A stretch of 17,500 nt of DNA. Source: Stramonita haemastoma. Its lineage: Eukaryota; Mollusca; Gastropoda; Neogastropoda; Muricidae. The stretch spans positions 42,103,909 to 42,121,408 of the forward strand of contig CM060317.1 of assembly GCA_030674155.1 (NCBI GenBank), in the 5' to 3' direction. How positions within the stretch are numbered: the stretch's first letter is position 1; the number at the start of each line of letters is the position of its first letter. The notes beneath the pieces are model-generated. The model ran no database searches. It saw nothing but the letters and a program-made list of their open reading frames with translations, and was not told the DNA's origin. Positions 9,201 to 16,500 of this stretch are shown here, in pieces. The translations under genes were made by a program, and so were the position numbers.

Positions 9201-10255
9201 TCCCCACACAGTACAATATCAATATCATCAAACATAAACATCTTTTCCAAAACGTTTTCTTCAAGTAAACTCATTCCATCCTCACAATCAAAAGAAGAAG
9301 AATACGGCGAATTTTCTGGTTGTAAGTAGGTACAAATAAATAAAACATTCCTTGGAAAATGAAAAAAGTCTTTATCAAGAACGAAGCACACACAACAGTC
9401 ACTACTATCATCAATATAGCGCACGTAAGGGAGAAAAACCTTACGCACAAGACAAATAATCCCCCCTGAACATCTCCCACGCTGTGTCAGTTTAACAGCT
9501 GGTTTCACAAAAAAATCATGATCTTCAAATAAATCCGACTCAAATTTCTCGACAAACGTTTGGACAAGACAAACAAAATCAAATGATTTGATAAAATTGA
9601 CAAAATCAGCATCCTGAAGTTTTGAAACAATACCACATACATTCCACTGCAGGAAAGACAATCTGTTTGCGTCACCATCCCCACTTCCCCCACTCCAGCT
9701 CCCACCACTAACATCATCTTCCTCCCCCCTCCCGTTTAACTGACTATAATTACCTCCCTCTACCTCTACCACTTCATCCTCACTCATCCCTTCATCACTC
9801 TCCCCCACACCATCTGTTGCCTCGTCCCCAGCGAAGTTAGAAACAATATTGTCCACATAGTTATTCTCCATAATCATATGGTCAACATCACAATCAACAC
9901 CTCTCTCAAATCCACTACCTGTGACATGGTCTTCATTAATACTAATAGTACTTGATGTATTTTTACATGGCAGCAAAACAACTCTCTGTTGACACACACG
10001 ATTTTCTTTATCTGCACACACGTTTCCAACATCACCATCACATAATCTTTTCTCAATATAATCAGCCTCTGAGCTATCACATATATTTGTTGTAGACATA
10101 CTATCAGTTTCACATCCCGAAAAAGCTGCTCTATCGGAAAAACCCGCTGTATGGGAAATGCCGATGGTATTTTTAAAACACAACTTTCTGTCACCAGTGC
10201 AACCTCTCACCTCCCCACCTGTTCCACTAGCACGTGCAACTTGAATGCCATCCAT
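6290..10255 (-). CDS. ORF2 of element 2: N-terminal acidic extension, APE endonuclease, reverse transcriptase, CCHC knuckle
   Basis: The frame is open from 10369, but the first in-frame ATG is at 10253..10255 (MDGIQVARASG), giving ~1321 aa. Residues below count from the TTG at 10360. About 195 residues of Cys-containing, then very acidic, low-complexity sequence (EGMSEDEVVEVEGG) precede the endonuclease. Endonuclease motifs are LQWNVCG (N240), CGDLNART (D387, N389), VIDYFLT and SDHLPV. The usual SET/TET glutamate is replaced by Gln (LVQTF, codon CAA), where element 1 has SETF. RT motifs are LPLFKKG, NYRGISLCN, VDFQKAFD (863-870), VKQGDVCSP, FADD (963-966) and YKYLG. A C-x2-C-x8-H-x4-C knuckle starts at 1284. 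Ends in TAA. RT looks intact; endonuclease activity is doubtful. Confidence 0.92.
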   Translation of the reverse strand: MDGIQVARASGTGGEVRGCTGDRKLCFKNTIGISHTAGFSDRAAFSGCETDSMSTTNICDSSEADYIEKRLCDGDVGNVCADKENRVCQQRVVLLPCKNTSSTISINEDHVTGSGFERGVDCDVDHMIMENNYVDNIVSNFAGDEATDGVGESDEGMSEDEVVEVEGGNYSQLNGRGEEDDVSGGSWSGGSGDGDANRLSFLQWNVCGIVSKLQDADFVNFIKSFDFVCLVQTFVEKFESDLFEDHDFFVKPAVKLTQRGRCSGGIICLVRKVFLPYVRYIDDSSDCCVCFVLDKDFFHFPRNVLFICTYLQPENSPYSSSFDCEDGMSLLEENVLEKMFMFDDIDIVLCGDLNARTSDCLPDFVDENSLSENCTKQAENHIKRQSKDTVINSYGRTLLNMCSALGLYILNGVCKNDESGCYTYISDQGSSVIDYFLTSVPFFDFACDSMTLKVLDRIDSDHLPVLLCLDIVLRSTSNRSCVEAGADQFITKYRWKPLLAQTFTDSMNATCVKDDMNRAVDLIDSDVDLAINTFNQIIKDQAEYMKTKIQLNKQPPKDWFDHECRVSRRKVRRLFRKFKRSSQKEDRTSFCIARREYKNMLIRKKKEYNDLHLKELLTAIKSPTNFWETIRKISRKRSQPKNTISTSQWFDHFKDVLEKEVTESVDTEDIGEGDALLDSPITAQEIMIAVGKLKNGKSAGPDGLLGEFFKYSGEDVLKFLVKLFNHLFDNGIYPEGWVESIILPLFKKGNVNDTNNYRGISLCNIASKIYSSVVNNRLQEWVMTHNITGEYQAGFKKDYSTVDHMFTLLAAVQKQFAHNHKLYVAFVDFQKAFDSVSRNVLWPILLKNGVRGKLHRCIQSMYREVKARVRNGATLSDFVNCTRGVKQGDVCSPILFSLFVNDLALEIIENGKHGVTLDMIELFVLLFADDIILISTTVVGLQRQMNSLYHAATRLELKVNMEKTNIIVFRKGGYLASHEHWKYNTETIQVVNVYKYLGIFFSTRLSFTFACQDLMNRAKRAVLVILRVIYRLDCSSLKVFVKLFDSQVQSILQYGAEIWAFENGNQIERLHLFAMKRFMNVDNRTPNDLIYGEVGRYPIYLNSYVKCITYWLRIMRLENHRLPSRAYKMLYNLDISGKKTWVTNVRMCLSTYGFAYVWDNQGVEDVGSFIKCFKQRIIDCRWQDWHDHVENSNRFREYRMFKVTNSVEPYTEIEMNRYVKSALTKFRFGVSAIASHRFRYNRLTDKTICRLCHSSEENEIHFVLCCPVLYDLRIKFIQPKYYRDPCRFRFNVLMASKNENVLNNLALYIYKALKRLDAAMS

Positions 10256-10360
10256 CACAGATAAACAGGTTGACCTCAACAGAAGCCCTGACCTGTCACC
10301 CCGTGTGTGTGCATCTTTCGCTGCAGGTGTAAGGTTGGATTTCCCCCCCCCCTGAAACAA

Positions 10361-10431
10361 GGAACAACATTAAGGTGTTTGTGTGTGGGTGTTTGCGTTT
10401 CGGTGACTGGTCTGAGGGGCCGGCCGACACG
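10361..10431 (-). other. Spacer between ORF1 and ORF2 of element 2
   Basis: About 70 bp from the TAG of ORF1 to the ORF2 open frame. It includes an ACAC-rich stretch, an ATG at 10370 in another frame, and TTCCTTGTTTCAG just before a G10 run (C10 at 10343..10352), which looks like a 3' splice site. Removing one G would join the 10370 ATG to the ORF2 frame. Confidence 0.5.
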
Positions 10432-11409
10432 CTATCCAGCTTCCACCAGTCTGTCTTCCGCAGTGAGGTCGAACCGTTTCCCCTCGATGATCAGGTGATC
10501 GTAGACCATGGTGGCTTTCTTCCCCTGCTCTCTGGCCCTCTTGAGGTGTGGAGTCAACCTTCTTCTCAGCTCCCTGACTCTTGTGGAGAAATCTTCTCCA
10601 ATGAAGATGCCCGTACCTTTCAGCTTCCGCTTTTCTTTTAGGATTTTCTCCCTGTCTTTGAAAAAGGTACACCTGGCGATGATGGGAGACTTTGGACTGG
10701 CGTTCGCACGGTGCACTCGGTCAAACTGTACAGATTCTGCCATTTCCAGTTGGTCAGTGAGCATATCTGTCACCATGCCTTCACATTCTTGCCAAGTTTC
10801 TTTTTCTCTTCTCGGCATTCCATAGATGACAAGGTTGTTTCGTTTGGATTGGCCTTCTAGGTAGTCAGTCTTTCTCTCCAGGTCTTCAACTCTCGTTTTC
10901 AGTGCGCTGTTTTCTTCTTTCAAAAGTTCATTTTCTCTCCTTAAACTGTCGATCGAAATCCCTAGCTCATGAATGTCTTCTTTCAGGTCACGGTTTGATT
11001 CCTTCAGCTCTGACATGTCTCTTCTCACGTCGTCAAGTTTGTTGTTTATGTCCGCCCTCATATCTGCTAGCATTTCTTTCACTGAAGTGTCTTCCCAGCA
11101 TTTCTCACCTGCTGCCTGCCCACTACTGCTTGTACGTCGCTGTCCTCCACTTCTCAGTGTTGTCTGCTTCATGGGGTCTGGCTTTGGAGGGCCAGGGTTC
11201 AGTTCAATGTCTCCACACTGATGGATCAAATTGCCCATGTAGAGCAGAAAGAGGAGCACACCTGTCATAGCACCGTCACACCGGGTCCGTAATGTCAACA
11301 CGCGTAAAAACATGGCAGCTTTGAATTTCGCCCGCTTCAGCATGTAAGCCTGGTAAACGGGCAAAACCCCACCGCACACTGACCGAAATGCTATTGGGGA
11401 AACCGGCAT
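10432..11409 (-). CDS. ORF1 of element 2: 2A peptide plus L1-type RNA-binding protein
   Basis: The ATG at 11407..11409 has A at -3 (CACCATG) and gives 325 aa; the frame is open further, to a GTG at 11433. Residues 1-74 form a leader with a hydrophobic stretch (GVLLFLLYMG) ending in CGDIELNPGP, a full match to the 2A consensus D-x-E-x-NPG/P. Ribosome skipping between G73 and P74 would release the leader and a ~251-residue core. The core has a coiled coil (about 100-190, many charged heptads), an RRM-like region with KRNNLVIYGMPR and FDRVHRAN, and a basic C-terminal domain (FIGEDFSTRVRELRRRL). The core would bind element RNA. 2A sequences at the N-terminus of LINE ORF1 are known in several invertebrates, where some act as alternative targeting signals. 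Stop is TAG at 10432..10434. Confidence 0.9.
   Translation of the reverse strand: MPVSPIAFRSVCGGVLPVYQAYMLKRAKFKAAMFLRVLTLRTRCDGAMTGVLLFLLYMGNLIHQCGDIELNPGPPKPDPMKQTTLRSGGQRRTSSSGQAAGEKCWEDTSVKEMLADMRADINNKLDDVRRDMSELKESNRDLKEDIHELGISIDSLRRENELLKEENSALKTRVEDLERKTDYLEGQSKRNNLVIYGMPRREKETWQECEGMVTDMLTDQLEMAESVQFDRVHRANASPKSPIIARCTFFKDREKILKEKRKLKGTGIFIGEDFSTRVRELRRRLTPHLKRAREQGKKATMVYDHLIIEGKRFDLTAEDRLVEAG
11188..11214 (-). other. 2A ribosome-skipping motif GDIELNPGP in ORF1 of element 2
   Basis: The codons GGA GAC ATT GAA CTG AAC CCT GGC CCT encode GDIELNPGP. Every consensus position of the 2A core (D, E, N, P, G and the following P) is present, and a hydrophobic upstream segment precedes it as in active 2A peptides. 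Skipping would occur between the last G and P. Activity is inferred from the motif. Confidence 0.88.
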
Positions 11410-11532
11410 GGTGCACCAGCTACCCACAGGCACAGTATCAGTACTTGTCGGCGACTATAAATAGTCCAATTTGACAAAAAATACCAGAGCTCGTGAACTC
11501 ACACCTGTTCTTGACAAGTTCACCTTTGACCC

Positions 11533-11534
<2 letters not shown>
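11410..11534 (-). other. 5' UTR / candidate internal promoter of element 2
   Basis: About 125 bp from the G5 start next to (GA)n to the ORF1 ATG. It contains a TATAAATA-like palindrome (GACTATAAATAGTC, 11452..11465) and the 13-mer at 11485..11497 shared in inverted orientation with element 1. Promoter function is inferred from position only. Confidence 0.5.

Positions 11535-11624
<90 letters not shown>
11535..11624. repeat. (GA)n microsatellite, array 3
   Basis: About forty-five perfect GA units. Its left edge is the 5' end of element 2 and its right edge is the tetramer-repeat tail of the next LINE copy. Confidence 0.97.
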
Positions 11625-11627
<3 letters not shown>

Positions 11628-11654
11628 GAACGAATGAACGAATGAATGAATGAG
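11625..11654 (-). repeat. (GAAC/GAAT)n terminal tetramer repeat of copy C
   Basis: About seven tetramers alternating GAAC and GAAT lie between the (GA)n array and the LINE tail, in the same place as the terminal hexamers of elements 1 and 2. Confidence 0.85.
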
Positions 11655-11911
11655 TATTTAAAGAGGGTAATGGCATAAGAAAACGTGCCTTTTTATAACC
11701 ACCCTTCTGGGGGAAAAGGAAGAAAAGAAAAGAAAGGCATAGCAATAACAAACAAACTGCACATATACATTGTATGAGTGAAGAAAAAAGAAAAAAAAAT
11801 CCATAACATCATCCAAATACAAGAAACATTTTCTACGCTTATGCTTTATCTTTTACAAAATGAGAGAACAAAATCACAAAATCAGATTAGAAAATAAGAA
11901 ATATGATTGAC

Positions 11912-12014
11912 TAGAGAGTAGAGTAGGAGTAGAGTAGAGTAGAGTAGAGTAGAGTAGAGTAGAGTAGAGTAGAGTAAAGTAGAGTAGAGTAGAGTAGAGC
12001 AGAGTAGAGTAGAG
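11912..12014. repeat. (AGAGT)n microsatellite
   Basis: About twenty pentamers AGAGT with a few variants (AGGAGT, AAAGT, AGAGC), within the 3' UTR of copy C. Confidence 0.95.
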
Positions 12015-12093
12015 ACTGACAGAGAAGGGGTAGACAGGCAGATGAGAGATAGAATACAGACAGACGGACAGACTAAAGACACTCAGTTTCACA

Positions 12094-12100
12094 GGCAGGC

Positions 12101-12139
<39 letters not shown>
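12094..12139. repeat. (CAGA)n microsatellite in the LINE tail
   Basis: About ten CAGA units after GGCAGGCAGA variants, resembling the (CAGA)n in the 3' UTR of element 1. Confidence 0.93.
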
Positions 12140-12188
12140 GAATGACAGACAGCTGATAAAAAGACATATGTAAAACGTGATTAAATGA

Positions 12189-12208
12189 AGTCATGGCAAA
12201 CCATGACT
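12189..12208. repeat. Perfect 8-bp stem, 4-nt loop hairpin in the LINE 3' UTR
   Basis: AGTCATGG - CAAA - CCATGACT folds into a perfect eight-pair stem with a tetraloop, about 70 bp after the stop of the RT piece. Stem-loops near LINE 3' ends can serve as RT recognition sites; that role is inference here. Confidence 0.55.
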
Positions 12209-12275
12209 GACATTTTGTCCGATTAACAAGAAAACAATATGCTTTTTTTTTTTCTTTTTTTTTTATAAGACAAGA

Positions 12276-12695
12276 TCAACAGCCAGTCTCTGTCAGCCTT
12301 TCATTCATAAAAAAATGTTTCAATGATTTTTTAAAGTTTAGCATAGAAGTTACACTTTTTAAGGATGCTGGCAGGTTATTCCAGTAAGTGCCACCGCTAT
12401 ATACAAGACTACTTTTAAATAGATCTATTCTTGGTTTTGGCACAGTAAGTTTATGTGAATGACGATATGTATTTATTTGAAAATGTTTTGCCAGAGTGGG
12501 CGGTGCATTTCCATACACTATTCTGTGCATCATTAAAGCTTTGTTGTATTCCAACTGCAATTTAAATGGCAAAATACCAACTGATTTATAGTCCACGGAA
12601 GTTAATGAGCTTGATTTCAATAGAATAAGTTTAATGGCACGCTTGTATAATCTAATCAGAGGTTTTAATGTATTTGCACTTGCAGAATCCCACAA
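12276..12695 (-). pseudogene. LINE reverse transcriptase C-terminal fragment (5'-truncated)
   Basis: An open stretch of ~139 codons with no ATG start (first codon TTG), ending in TGA. It reads WDSASANTLKPL, LYKRAIKLILLKSS, LPFKLQLEYNKALMMHRIVYG, PKPRIDLFKSSLVYSGG and YWNNLPASLK. This is the conserved domain after the RT thumb in many non-LTR elements, where repeated LYKRA / PRID-type motifs are typical. The catalytic RT is absent because of 5' truncation at 12695, exactly where the CR1/L2 frame stops. It has no frameshift over its length, so it is younger than the CR1/L2 copy around it. The exact clade is not clear from this piece. Confidence 0.75.
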
Positions 12696-14505
12696 GGAGA
12701 GTTGAGGTGAGGGAGAAAAGAGATTTCATGGACGTGGCATCGAGAACTTGAGCAGAATAATAGTTTGTTTTTGTTGAGTGGATTCAGGTTTTGACTTTGT
12801 TGATTTGTTTGTGAAAGAGCTGTTTGTTTATTTCAGTTTTTGTTTTCCGCCATTTTCGCTCAAGTTTTCGGCGTTTGCGCTTTGCAACCAGTATGTCATG
12901 AGTATACCATGGGGCACAGGGCCTATCAGAAAGAACAACATCAGTGGGAGGTGCATGCTCATCGAGCAGTTGGCTTAAAACAGTGTTTTAATGTTCAGAA
13001 GGGTCAGTATGTTCAGGGGGTTTAGATAGGCGTTGGGCAGCTTGAGAAGAGAAGGTCTGAATATCAATTGCCTTGAGATTGGGACGGTGGACGCGCCTTT
13101 TCTTTTTGATAGGCCTAGTGATGTTGAGAGAGAAGAGGATGGCAGAATGATCGGAAAGCAGTTCATTGGTGACGGACACAGATGTGACGAGATTAAGTAA
13201 AAGATCAGTTATAAGCCAGTCTAAGATGTGACCTGACCTCTGTGTTGGCTCATTGACCAGCTGGGAAAGAGAGTGGTAGGACAGAGAAAGAGAAAGACGC
13301 TTGACATCTGGAGAAGACTGGTTGTCAAAGTGGAAATTGAAGTCGCTGAGAATGATAAGTTTCTTGGGAGAGAGGCTGAAATGATCCAGGAGTGACTGAA
13401 ATTTTTGATGAAAAAGGGAAGATGTCAGATTGTTTTTGCCACTAGGAGGAGGACGGTACAGACAGCAGAAAGTGATAGAGTGGCCGGGTAAGCTGAGGTT
13501 GAGTTCACAGACTTCAAAGGATGCAGGTGAAAAAGGGAGGGGGTGACAGAAAGAAAGAGCTGGGTGCAGAGTGTCTTTGTAGGTGATGGCAATGCCACCT
13601 CCACCGGAGAGCCTAGGGAAAGAACGAGTTTTATAGCCAGGTGGTGTCAGCTGTTTTAATTTTGGTTTGTTGCCTTATGTTTTTAACCATGTTTTGGTAA
13701 GAAAAGCTAAGTCTATGTTCTGTTCAGAGTTAAAATCAGAAAGAAGATCGGTCTTGCCATCTGGGCAGACAGATTGTACATTGTACAGACAGATGTTAAG
13801 AAAATTTGAAGGAGGCGGAGAGGTTGAAGTTGAAAGTGGTGAGTTGGGAAGTGGATCAGAGGAAGAGGATGAAAGCGGTGGTGGTGAAGTAGACAGAGGA
13901 AGAACAGATAAAAGTTTGGATGTTGAGTCAGGTGTGGAGGGTGGTAAAGGAACTGGGTCAGGTTGGGGATTTGAATCTTTACAAACAGCTTGAAACATAT
14001 TACAAGCAGGGAAATCATCACCAGAGTCACATACAGCAAGAGACACATTACAATCAGTGAAAACATTGTCAGAGTCATAGAAATCAACAGTCGAGGGAAG
14101 CATATGACAGGGAGTTGAGGCAGTGTGGTCGGTGGTGGTTGCAGTAGTCTCAGAAGTGGAAGTGACGTCACAGGTGAGGGGGGAGACACGTGCAGGCTGG
14201 GCACACCACAGGCGATGACGTATGCCTGCACGTGTTCCTCTTCTGGTTTTTCGTCGATGGATGCCCAGGTTTAAAATATGTTGTTTGATGTCTGGGTCAA
14301 GTCTATTTTGTTTGCGGCCTATTTGACGTAAGAAGGATACTCTGGAGTCTGCGTTGGTGAATGTCATTGCGGTGGAGTGAGGAAAGCTGGATAGTGGTGG
14401 TGGTGGTGGTAGAAGTTCGTGCAGCACGTGGAGTTTGTTACGCTGCAGCAGGGTCAGGGTAGGCAGGGACCGCAGAGTCAGCACAGTTAAATGAACACAA
14501 ATCAT
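12696..14505 (-). pseudogene. CR1/L2-like LINE, N-terminal region and endonuclease (three in-frame stops)
   Basis: One continuous minus-strand frame from an ATG at 14503..14505 to 12696, broken by stops at 13675..13677 (TAA), 12988..12990 (TAA) and 12784..12786 (TGA). Order: a basic N-terminal segment (RVSFLRQIGRKQNRLDPDIK, then RRKTRRGTRAG), a Ser/Thr/Pro-rich linker (about 110-270), then an APE-type endonuclease with NICLYNVQS, FLTKTWL, GGGGIAITYKD, CCLYRPPPSGK, LIILSDFNFHFD, DWLITD and SDHSAIL. The catalytic Glu (normally TET) is Lys and the usual GDFN is SDFN, as expected for a dead copy. A basic linker (AKRKRRKLERKWRKTK) leads to KSLFSLTSTLL, where the element is cut by the inserted block; its RT continues at 496..1. 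The frame is open 57 codons further upstream of the ATG without another ATG. Confidence 0.85.
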
Positions 14506-14981
14506 GTCGCCATAGTTTTTTAAACAAAAAATATTCAAAAGATGAAAAAGTTTATAACTAAAATATTTCGCAAAATAGACAATTTTGAGAAAAACTGTTC
14601 TGACCGATCGATTGTTGAGAGGAAGACAAACACGATGATATAAAAATTGTTCTTGCAGGATAATTGGAACAAACACAAATTCGCACTTTTACACAGAGCA
14701 ATGCACCATGCTGCCACCAGGCGCAAAAGCACTCACATTCATAAAATAACTAATGTTGCACGCATTACCAGAGATAACAAACACACAAAATACAGAAACA
14801 ATTAACACACAACCTTCCATTTCCCACTATGGCAAGATTCGTATAAAAAAACACACCAGCCGATATCTCTCAGACATGGTTTATGCAAGCTTCCTGGAGA
14901 TAATTCCAGCCAGGTAACACACACAGTTTCCAAGACTTTTTCTACGTGCACTCAATTCAGGGAATGCAGGGTAGGTGATAA
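14506..14981. other. No gene seen; probable 5' UTR of the CR1/L2 copy plus unassigned DNA
   Basis: AT-rich sequence with no coding frame of note. The part next to 14505 is probably the 5' leader of the CR1/L2-like element on the minus strand; its outer boundary is not visible. The right part ends at the truncated RTE fragment. Confidence 0.4.
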
Positions 14982-16199
14982 AGAAGGTGGTATAGAGGAC
15001 AAGCTGGGTTTAGGGCAGGAAGGAGCACGGTAGAACAAATTTTCAGTCGCCGAATCCTGATGGAGAAGCATCTGCAACAACAGAGGGACTTGCTACACAA
15101 CTTCATTGACTTCAAGAAGGCCTTTGACAGAGTGTGGCATGCAGGCCTTTGGCAAGTCCTCAGGAAGTTTGGCATTGAGGAGGGTCTCATCCAGATCATA
15201 GAAGCGCTGTACAACACCTCCAGCAGTGCAGTCCTCCTCAACGGCCAAGTCAGAGACTACTTCAAGACCACAGTCGGCGTCCGTCAGGGCTGCTTGCTGT
15301 CTCCAACTCTCTTTAATGTATTCCTGGAGAACATCATAAGGGAAACACTTTACGACTTCCACTCTACCATCTCAATAGGAGGGCGACCCATTAACAACCT
15401 GCGCTTCGCTGACGATATAGATCTCATGGGAGGCAGCAACAAGGAACTCCAAGACCTTACCAACAGACTGGTAGACAGTACAGGCGCATATGGGATGGAA
15501 GTCAGCAGAGAAAAGAGTAAAGTATTGGTCAACAGTGCAAACGGCACCACAGCACAGATCTACATGAATGGCCAGCAGCTGGAAGAAGTAGACGAGTTCA
15601 AATATCTTGGCTCTACCCACACGAAAGATGGACGCTCCACCACAGAGATCAAGACCAGGCTAGCCATGGCAACATCAGCTATGGCAAAACTGAACAAGAT
15701 ATGGAGAAGCGACAACATCAGCTTCAAAACAAAAGTCAAATTGTTCAGATCCCTGGTCATCTCCATCTTGCTCTACGGCTGCGAAAGTTGGACAATGACC
15801 GCTGAAACCACCAGGCGGATCCAGACGTTCGAGACAAAATGCTTCAGGCGACTGCTTGGAATTTCCTGGAAGGATAGGAAAACAAACACCTATGTGCGAA
15901 GTCAAGTCGCACTGAAGGCTGGCCCTCAGGAACCCCTACTAGCCACTGTCAAGAAAAGGAAGCTGGCATGGTTCAGCCATGTCACACGCCACAACACCCT
16001 CCCCAAGACAGTCCTACAAGGAACGCTAGAAGGTGGCAGACGCCGAGGCAGACAAACCAAAAGCTGGATGGATAACATCAAGGAGTGGACCCACCTGGAC
16101 AGTCCAACACTCATTCAGAAGGCGGAGGACAGGACTGGATGGCGACGGCTGGCTGCAGAATCGTCTCTCATGTCTCCTCCACGACCATTCCGGTCATGA
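14982..16199 (+). pseudogene. RTE-clade reverse transcriptase, 5'-truncated
   Basis: The only plus-strand LINE. The frame is open from 14982; the first ATG is at 15060, but RT homology starts near 15000 with QAGFRAGRSTVEQIF, so truncation and not the ATG defines the start. Motifs in order: FIDFKKAFDRVWH, VGVRQGCLLSPTLFN, LRFADDIDLMGG (FADD at residues 116-119 from 15060), EFKYLGSTHTKDG, then the thumb and a C-terminal domain with ILLYGCESWTM and RRRGRQTKSWMDNIKEWT, which is characteristic of RTE elements. The whole endonuclease and the RT fingers are missing, so it cannot be autonomous. The remaining frame has no stop or frameshift, so insertion was fairly recent. It ends in TGA at 16197..16199, followed directly by the GAA-repeat tail. 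Confidence 0.9.
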
Positions 16200-16219
16200 G
16201 AAAGAAGAAGAAGAAGAAT
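16200..16219 (+). repeat. (GAA)n 3' tail of the RTE copy
   Basis: Five to six GAA units directly after the TGA stop. RTE elements commonly have very short 3' UTRs ending in short repeats, so this marks the 3' end of the insertion. Confidence 0.8.
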
Positions 16220-16229
16220 ACCACCTTAT

Positions 16230-16500
16230 GTCACAGCAGAATTTTCTGCTGCTCTCTCTCTGGGTAGAGCGCATCGACACAAGTGCAGCGCCACCCATTA
16301 TTTTCCTTTTTTTTCCTGTCTTCAACAGTATTAATTGTTTCCCCACCAAAGTGGCTTTTTGTACAGAATTTTGCCAGCGACGACCGTTTTATTGCCGTAG
16401 GGTCCTTTTTGTGTGCTAAATAAGTGTGTGGAACACACGGGCCTCGGTTTATCAACTCATCCAAAGTCTAGAACCCACTCTTGGTCTAATGGATGGGGGA
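16230..16500. repeat. Probable dispersed repeat known from gastropod genomes (truncated copy)
   Basis: The segment has blocks such as GTAGAGCGCATCGACAC, CAGCGCCACCCAT, ACAGAATTTTGCCAGCGAC, TTTATTGCCGTAGGGTCC, ACACGGGCCTCGGTTTATC and CTCATCCAAAGTCTAGAA. I recall an abundant, non-coding dispersed repeat of molluscs with the same block order, in which the strand opposite carries a tRNA-like head; that part is absent here. Identification is from memory and needs a database match. No ORF of interest. Confidence 0.45.

Larger units (their letters stand above)
6137..11534 (-). mobile_element. Element 2: full-length two-ORF non-LTR retrotransposon in (GA)n, with 2A peptide
   Basis: A ~5.4 kb LINE on the minus strand, flanked by (GA)n on both sides. 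From the 5' end: a G5 start (C-run 11530..11534), a ~125 bp 5' UTR, ORF1 (11409..10432), a ~60-180 bp spacer, ORF2 (10255..6290), a ~120 bp 3' UTR, AATAAA, and five CGTATT-type hexamers. It is related to element 1 in ORF2 organisation and in the TCTGAA-AATAAA 3' end but is clearly a different family: the sequences diverge widely and the hexamer differs. Both ORFs are open. One caveat for activity is a Glu-to-Gln change in the endonuclease. Clade assignment (L1/Tx1-like) is inferred from the ORF1 type, the knuckle and the microsatellite target. Confidence 0.85.
11625..12695 (-). mobile_element. 5'-truncated LINE copy C: RT C-terminus, 3' UTR and tail
   Basis: On the minus strand this runs from a truncated 5' junction with the CR1/L2 copy through an RT C-terminal coding piece (12695..12276), then a long non-coding 3' UTR with an A-rich tract (~12243..12265), a hairpin, (CAGA)n and (AGAGT)n. 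It ends in TTACCCTCTTTAAATAC plus CATT/CGTT tetramers that run into (CT)n. The last ~200 bp resembles copy D (497..799). It is not certain that coding piece and tail belong to one copy; a second junction could hide in the microsatellites at 11912..12139. Confidence 0.6.

Noticed and set aside
1133..12139. CRISPR-like arrays from regularly spaced repeats
   Set aside because: The repeats are simple microsatellites and LINE terminal repeats without spacers, in an animal genome.
13667..13993. Plus-strand Glu/Gly-rich frame of 108 codons
   Set aside because: Antisense of the Ser/Thr/Pro-rich linker of the CR1/L2 copy; no independent support.
14984..16227. Perfect 10-bp inverted repeat (AAGGTGGTAT at 14984 and ATACCACCTT at 16218) flanking the RTE fragment, as terminal inverted repeats of a DNA transposon
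   Set aside because: The enclosed sequence is a 5'-truncated RTE LINE with a GAA tail, which has no terminal inverted repeats. No transposase or TSD was seen; probably chance or a local rearrangement scar.
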